Below are positions 58,860 to 64,000 of a stretch of DNA of 64,000 nucleotides, piece by piece (position 1 is the stretch's first letter; each line of letters begins with the position of its first letter). The position numbers and the translations under genes were made by a program. The notes below the pieces were generated by a model. It saw only the letters and a list, made by a program, of their open reading frames with translations. It was not told where the DNA came from and ran no database searches. The stretch comes from Voacanga thouarsii (lineage: Eukaryota; Streptophyta; Magnoliopsida; Gentianales; Apocynaceae), in the NCBI GenBank assembly GCA_026120185.1, contig JANUWF010001110.1, forward strand, positions 969,001-1,033,000, in the 5' to 3' direction.

Positions 58860-59300
58860 CAGTAGTGGAAGGTACGTTTACTATCTAAGGACGTTCTATT
58901 AATGCATTGATAGATCCTGGATCTACTCATTCCTATTTAAACAAGATCTATGCATGTCATTTGGGTTGGGATGGAGTGGAGCTACCTTTTATCTTATTGG
59001 TAAGTACACCTTTGGGAAAGATGGTGCAAGCAGATCGGTATGTGCGAAATTATAAAATTGATGTGAGAAAAGAAAGCTTGGAGGGAGATTTGATAGTGTT
59101 GGATATTGAGGATTATGATTTGATATTGGAAATGGATTGGCTAGCAAAGTATGGGGTTAGGGTAGACTATAAGAATAAATCAATCAGTTCATTAGACCGA
59201 ATTGTGATGTGTTGGAATTCGATGGCAAGAGAGTAAAGGAATTGAAGTATTTGATAGCGGGGACTAAGGCCCGAAAATTGCTGAGGCAAGGATGTTAAGG
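58860..59300 (+). pseudogene. Chromovirus 2 aspartic protease remnant
   Basis: NALIDPGSTHSYLN (58901-58942) is the active-site region; Pro sits between Asp and Gly where Ser or Thr is usual. LDIEDYDLILEMDWLAKYG (59101-59157) is the typical second conserved block. A stop follows at 59234. It would cleave Gag-Pol. Confidence 0.8.
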
Positions 59301-59313
59301 ATATCTAGCTTAT

Positions 59314-60700
59314 GTGATAAATAAGCCGAAGGACCAGTGCACTCTAGAGGACACTAAGGTAGTAAAGGATTTTCCCGATGTGTTCCCAGCGGAACTTACT
59401 TCTCTACCTCCCAGCCGAGAAGTTGAATTCACCATTGACTTAGTTCCGGGAGCGGAACCAGTATCGCGGACCCTGTATCGAATGGCACTGGTAGAGCTGC
59501 AAGAGCTGGAGGAGCAGTTAGAAGAGTTAGTGAAGTAAGGCTACATCAGACCTAGCACGTCGCCCTAGGGAGCACCTGTGCTGTTTGTGAAGAAGAAGGA
59601 CGGGACTCTGAGACTGTGTATCGATTATCAGGGCTTGAACAATCTGACGATCAAGAACAAGTATCCCCTACCGCTGATTGATAAGATGTTCGACCAGTTA
59701 CAAAGATCCAGTTGCTACTCCAAATTGGACCTGAGGCAATGGTACTATAAAGTGCGGATATAAGAGGAGGATATCCCTAAGACGGCCTTCAACACCAGAT
59801 ATAGACATTATAAGTTCACGGTAATACCGTTCGGGGTGACCAATGCTCCAGCAATATTCATGGATCTGATGCATCGAGTATTCCGACCTTATTTGGAGAA
59901 GTTCGTGGTAGTCTTTATCGACGACATTCTAATTTATTCCAAGAGTCCAGGGGAGCATGCAAAACATCTAAAGCTCGTATTGAAGAAGCTGCGGGAGCAC
60001 AAGCTTTTCGCCAAGTTTAGCAAGTATGAGTTCTGGCTAGATAGGGTAGCATTTCTTGGCCACGTGGTGACCAAGAAGGGAATCAAGGTAGATTCAGCGA
60101 AGGTTGAAGTAGTATCAGACTGGAAGTAACCAGAGAACATCACCGAGATTCGTAGCTTCTTGGGATTGGCTGGCTACTATAGGAGGTTCATTAAATGATT
60201 TTCAACGCCTGCATCGCCTATGACCCAACTGCTAAGAAAAGATGTTCCATTTGTTTAGAGTGAAAAATGTGAGAAGAGTTTCCAAGAGCTGAAGTGAAGA
60301 TTGATGACAGCACTAGTGTTGAGTCTGCCAGAGGGAGATAAGCCTTACGCGTTGTATACCGATGCCTCGAAAGAAGGTTTGGGGGCAGTATTGATGCAAG
60401 ACCGGAAAGTGATCGCTTATGCTTCTTGAAAGTTGAGACCTCATGAAGTCAACTACCTTACGCATGATCTAGAACTGGCAGCCATTGTGTTCGCTCTAAA
60501 GAAATGGTGATACTATCTGTATGAGGCGAAATATGAAGTGTTCAATGACCACAAGAGCCTGAAGTACATCTTCACCCAAAAGGATTTGAATTTAAGACAG
60601 CGGAGATGGATGGAATTTTTGGAAGAGTACCATTGTCTAATCAACTATCATCTCAGGAAGGCCAACGTTGTAGCTGATACCTTGAGCAGAAAAGTTAGTA
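59314..60700 (+). pseudogene. Chromovirus 2 reverse transcriptase and RNase H remnant
   Basis: [64 protein letters not shown], catalytic FIDDILIYS (about 59917-59943), [11 protein letters not shown]. Connection region: RSFLGLAGYYRRFIK (60151-60195). RNase H: LYTDASKEGLGAVLMQ (60354-60402), [28 protein letters not shown] (60671-60694). Stops at 59535, 59566, 59761, 60127, 60196 and others. Complete in order, unable to be translated. Confidence 0.87.
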
Positions 60701-62240
60701 TGGCCAGACTAAGAGTGCAGGAGATTCAAGTAGTTCAGGATGTGTTGGACAGAAGAGTGGAAGTGCAAGAGAAGAGAATTGTTGTTAGCAACCTGAAGTT
60801 GACACTAGATCTAAGGCAGGAAATTGTGGAAGCTCAGCAAAGTAACGCAGAATTTCAGCTTTTCAAAGACAAGGAGCTTAAACGGCAAGGCAATGAATTC
60901 TGACAAGGTGAGGCAGGAGTTTTGTATTTCAAGAATCGGTTGTGTGTGCCTGGAGAGCATCAATCGAAGGACAGAATTTTGGAAGAGGCGCATAAGAGCA
61001 AGTACGTCATTCATCCGGGGGAAGTCAAAATATACCAGGATCTAAAGAAGGCCTATTGGCGGCCCGAAATGAAGCAGGATGTGGTTGAATATGTCTCGAC
61101 ATGTCTCACCTGTCAAAAGGTCAAAGCGGAGCACAAGAAGTCAGCGGGACTATTGCTACCGTTGCTAGTACCTGAATAGAAGTGGGAGGAAGTGACCATG
61201 GATTTTGTCACCGGACTTCCTATGTTAAGGACTCGAAGGACGCCATATGGGTGGTAGTGGATCGACCGACCAAATCAGCACATTTCATACCAGTGAATAT
61301 AAGAGATTCCATGGAGAAGTTGGCTCAAACCTATATGCTAGAAATAGTCCGTCTCCATGGAGTGCCTTCAAGCATTGTGTCTGACCAAGACCCGAGGTTT
61401 ACGTCTCGATTTTGGGCAAGTTTCAAGAATCAATGGGGACGAGTCTGAAGTTCAGTAATACGGCACATCCGCAAACCGATGGGCAGTCAGAAAAGGTTAT
61501 TCAGATATTAGAGGATATGCTGAGAGCGTGCGTTCTGGATTTCAGGGATAAGTAGGTCGAATATGTGCCGTATGCGGAATTGTCGTATAATAATAGTTAT
61601 CAAGTTTCAATTGGGATAGCTCCGTATGAGGCCCTGTACGGATGCAAGTGTCAGGTACCGCGATACTGGAGTTGGTCAGAAGATGGTCATATAAGCAAAT
61701 CCAGAGAAGTCTGTATTCAAGAAATGTTAGACAAAGTTAAATTAATCATGGAAAGGTTGAAGGCAGCTCAGAGCAGACAAAAGAGCTATGCAGACAATAA
61801 GCGGAAAGAGTTGGAGTTTCAAGTAGGAGATAGTGCATTTCTACTATTGACGCCGAATAGAGGAATCTTGAAGCATTCGAAAGGTGAAAAGCTAAACTCA
61901 AGGTATTTGGGATCGTTTCTGATAAAGGAAAGGATTGGGCCAGTAGCGTATCGATTGGACTTGCCAAATGGATTGACGGGAATTCATGACGTGTTTCATA
62001 TGTCACAGCTGAAGAACTACAATGCCGATCCCAGTTATGTTCTGAATAATGAGCTGTTAGTATTGCAACTCGACCTAAGCTATGTGGAGAAACCCGTGCG
62101 AATATTGGACAGTAGTATCAAGAATCTCCGGAGTAAGCAGATACCGATGGTAAAAGTTCAATGAGAGCATCATGGGAATCAGAAGAGTGGGTAAGTGGAA
62201 GTATCCCGATCTGAGATAGAGGTATGCTTAAATTTCGGGA
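60701..62240 (+). pseudogene. Chromovirus 2 integrase and chromodomain remnant
   Basis: HHCC zinc-binding part: YVIHPGEVKIYQDLKKAYW and CLTCQKVKAEHKK (61003-61141). Core: [24 protein letters not shown] (61249-61295), [19 protein letters not shown] (61360-61415), AYNNSYQ-like LSYNNSYQVSIGIAPYEALYG (trimmed here in reading). C-terminal: YLGSFLIKERIGPVAYRLDL, GIHDVFHMSQLKNY. Tail: VRILDSSIKNLRSKQIPMVK (62096-62155), then a TGA and a shortened chromodomain end. Frame changes at about 61230 and 61445. Confidence 0.85.
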
Positions 62241-62256
62241 CGAAATTCTCTTAAGT

Positions 62257-62265
62257 AGGGGAGGA
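62257..62265 (+). other. Polypurine tract of chromovirus 2
   Basis: AGGGGAGGA immediately before the 3' LTR start TGTGAAAC; the start of plus-strand synthesis. Confidence 0.8.
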
Positions 62266-64000
62266 TGTGAAACCCCAATTAAAACCAACCCTAGAGTATG
62301 GGGGTCGGGATGCATATCATATTTTCTTGCATGCATAAATATATTTTTGTATGATTTTATATGTTTTGAAATTGTGATTTATAGTCTAGAAGGCTTAATT
62401 GTGCTTATTGAATAGGAAGGGCAAAATGTTAATTTTGCTTAAGGTGGAAATAGGGAGATAGCTTGAGAATTAAATAGAAAAAATATTTGGGAGATGAAAT
62501 AAGAACAAGAGTTGTTGTGGTTTAGTGGTTAGAGCTTTGGGATTAATCCTTGAGGTCTTAAGTTCAAATTTTATCATTTGAGTTTTAGCATGATTAAATT
62601 TTATTTGGATAGGTAGGCTATTTTCGGCCCTTGTATGCCATAGGGAGGAGTAGGAGTGTTGTCCTAGGAAAGACATGAAAGGAATGTCCTAACCCTACTC
62701 TTATGCCCTACAAAAATTCCTAAAGGATTCATACCCTTTTTTTTCTCTAGCTTACCTTAATTCTTGATCAATTAAGTTGCTCAATTTATCTAAGCCATTT
62801 TTATTTCGAGAAAATTCCAGCAAGATTCTGTGACTTTGAAGCTTCGAAAATGCCTCTTGGAGGATGGAATTTTAACTAAAAATGGGGAAGAGTTATGGAA
62901 GGTTCCGAAAAGAATTAATCTCCATAGTTGAACCATCAAACTCTACCCTATGAGTATTCATCTTCTTCATGTAGTAATCTGGAAATTTTTTCAGCTTCTT
63001 GATCAGACCAATTGTTGAAATCTTCAGCCCTCTTTCCCTCTCAAATACTGCCAGAAAAATAACCAATTTACTCAGCTTGAAGACTGAAAACTTTGACCAA
63101 AATTCGGACTGCACAAAGCTGTGCAAACCATAGAAAACTCTAGGAAGAATTCGTAGCTTATATGTCCAAACACCAATCTGTTTCTTCTAAACATCAAACC
63201 AGTATTTCATCTCTGACTTTCCTCCATAAAGAAGGCTAGAAACCAGCCTCACAGTACCCTCTAATACCCCTTCAAATCTACTGCAAATCGAATGGAGCAT
63301 GGCAGAAAAAACTGCACGAAATTTTCAGCAAAACCTTCGAGCAAGCAACCAGGAATTCCAGCTTTGTTACCTCTTCACCCTTGTCCGAAACTCACCCCAA
63401 CTTTCTGAAAAACCAACCATAGTCAGCCATGAACAGAACTTCATCATCTCCTTCATTGGCCTGCTCCAATGAACCTCCATGGCTACTCCTTAAATTACTC
63501 CATCAATCACTTCAATCAAATCTTCAATTAGAGTTCAAAATTCTAGCAAATTACTCTATGAAAACCTCCATAGTATAGGCTTCAAACAACCAGAAAATCT
63601 CACACACATACCCTCCGAATTTTGGCCATTCTAGAACCTATTCAAACATCATTCATCTCAGCAAAATCCCAACTAAAACAATCGGCCATTGAAGCTTCCA
63701 AAAGACCTCTTTCAACCAAGATATTCTTACCATATTTGCTACTATAATTCATTCCCCAAATTACTCCTTTTGAATTTCAAACAACCAGCTTTCGTTCTTC
63801 ACCCTAATCTGAAAATTCAATCACCAGAATTCTCCAATCTATTCGGCCACCCTTTCCAAGCAAATTTCGTCCAGCTTCTCTCCATTCTCTCCAAACCTCC
63901 AAGAACACACACCACCACTCTCCAAGCCTAAGACCACTCTAAACACCTTCAATCTTCTCCAAAAACTCCAAATCACATCTATTCATTCTTCAGAATCCAT
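62266..64000 (+). repeat. Chromovirus 2, 3' LTR, truncated by window end
   Basis: Nearly identical to 52618-54352. Includes the tRNA-like A box at 62518-62528 with the decayed B box at 62561-62572. Confidence 0.9.

Larger units (their letters stand above)
49318..64000 (-). mobile_element. Ty1/copia element 2, Tork/TNT1 type, interrupted by chromovirus 2, right end outside window
   Basis: Related to Tork element 1 but opposite in orientation. The 3' LTR (49318-49815) is followed on the plus axis by RNase H, RT, integrase and GAG-pre-integrase readings on the minus strand up to 52617, where chromovirus 2 begins. The 5' part of gag and the 5' LTR should lie right of the window. GCCAA at 49313-49317 is the expected left target duplication; the other copy is not visible. 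It interrupts the coiled-coil segment of the NBS-LRR gene. Confidence 0.82.
52618..64000 (+). mobile_element. Ty3/gypsy chromovirus 2 (Tekay/Del type), nested in Tork 2, right end outside window
   Basis: 5' LTR 52618-56857, interior 56858-62265, 3' LTR from 62266 running off the window. PBS TGGTATTAGAGC at 56860-56871; polypurine tract AGGGGAGGA before 62266. It has an acidic leader ORF, gag, protease, RT, RNase H, integrase and a chromodomain tail, all broken by stops. 5' and 3' LTRs differ at only a few positions in the compared first 250 bp, so insertion is fairly recent. Left flank AACCA (52613-52617); right flank not visible. Confidence 0.9.

Overview
This window is repeat-rich plant nuclear DNA, most likely from a eudicot; the species cannot be fixed from sequence. 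It contains no intact host gene. It holds decayed NBS-LRR resistance-gene sequence and two superfamilies of LTR retrotransposon, with a Helitron at the left end. Introns, AT-rich spacers, CT, TTC and TTA microsatellites, and retroelement primer-binding sites of the plant initiator-tRNA-Met type all fit a plant chromosome.

Layout. Positions 1-2200 hold nothing I can name. About 2.5-11.67 kb is a degenerate autonomous-type Helitron on the + strand. It has a Rep/PIF1-helicase remnant, an RPA1-like single-strand-binding gene remnant with a zinc ribbon, captured host-gene pieces (a RAD23 UBA domain present twice, a CCCH zinc-finger/U2AF35-like gene present twice, and an unidentified piece), and a 3' hairpin followed by CTAGT. 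An AT-rich ~100-bp tandem repeat follows.

From about 12.85 kb to 49.3 kb lie remains of minus-strand CC-NBS-LRR genes. A short coiled-coil fragment is at 12.85-13.1 kb. The main gene is split into four pieces (13425-15255, 21315-21598, 36359-37125, 48601-49317), in the expected reading order on the minus strand. Three separate retroelements divide the pieces, and a fourth interrupts the coiled-coil at 49317. At all three internal junctions, removing the inserted element and one copy of the target-site duplication rejoins the local reading frame.

The inserted elements are nested. (1) A 1.8-kb solo LTR (15256-21314, duplication CTTCA) contains a 4.3-kb chromovirus solo LTR (15450-19729, duplication ATTAG). 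(2) A Tork/TNT1-type Copia element (21599-36358, + strand) contains a SIRE-type Copia element on the minus strand (24369-34224). The SIRE element has an additional ORF after pol. (3) A Ty3/gypsy chromovirus of the Tekay/Del type (37126-48600, duplication AATAT) has 4.4-kb LTRs and a largely deleted interior. (4) A second Tork element on the minus strand (from 49318) is interrupted by a second, longer chromovirus (from 52618) that retains degenerate gag, protease, RT, RNase H, integrase and a chromodomain remnant. Both elements of (4) run off the right edge.

The most noteworthy points are the resistance gene expanded from ~3.5 kb to at least 36 kb with readable junctions, a tRNA-like Pol III A/B-box sequence inside every copy of the chromovirus LTR, an acidic ORF before gag in both chromoviruses, inverted TTTTGGA repeats and an extra ORF in the SIRE element, and the Helitron's captured RAD23 and CCCH zinc-finger exons. 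I did not find a new defence system or other host-encoded novel system.
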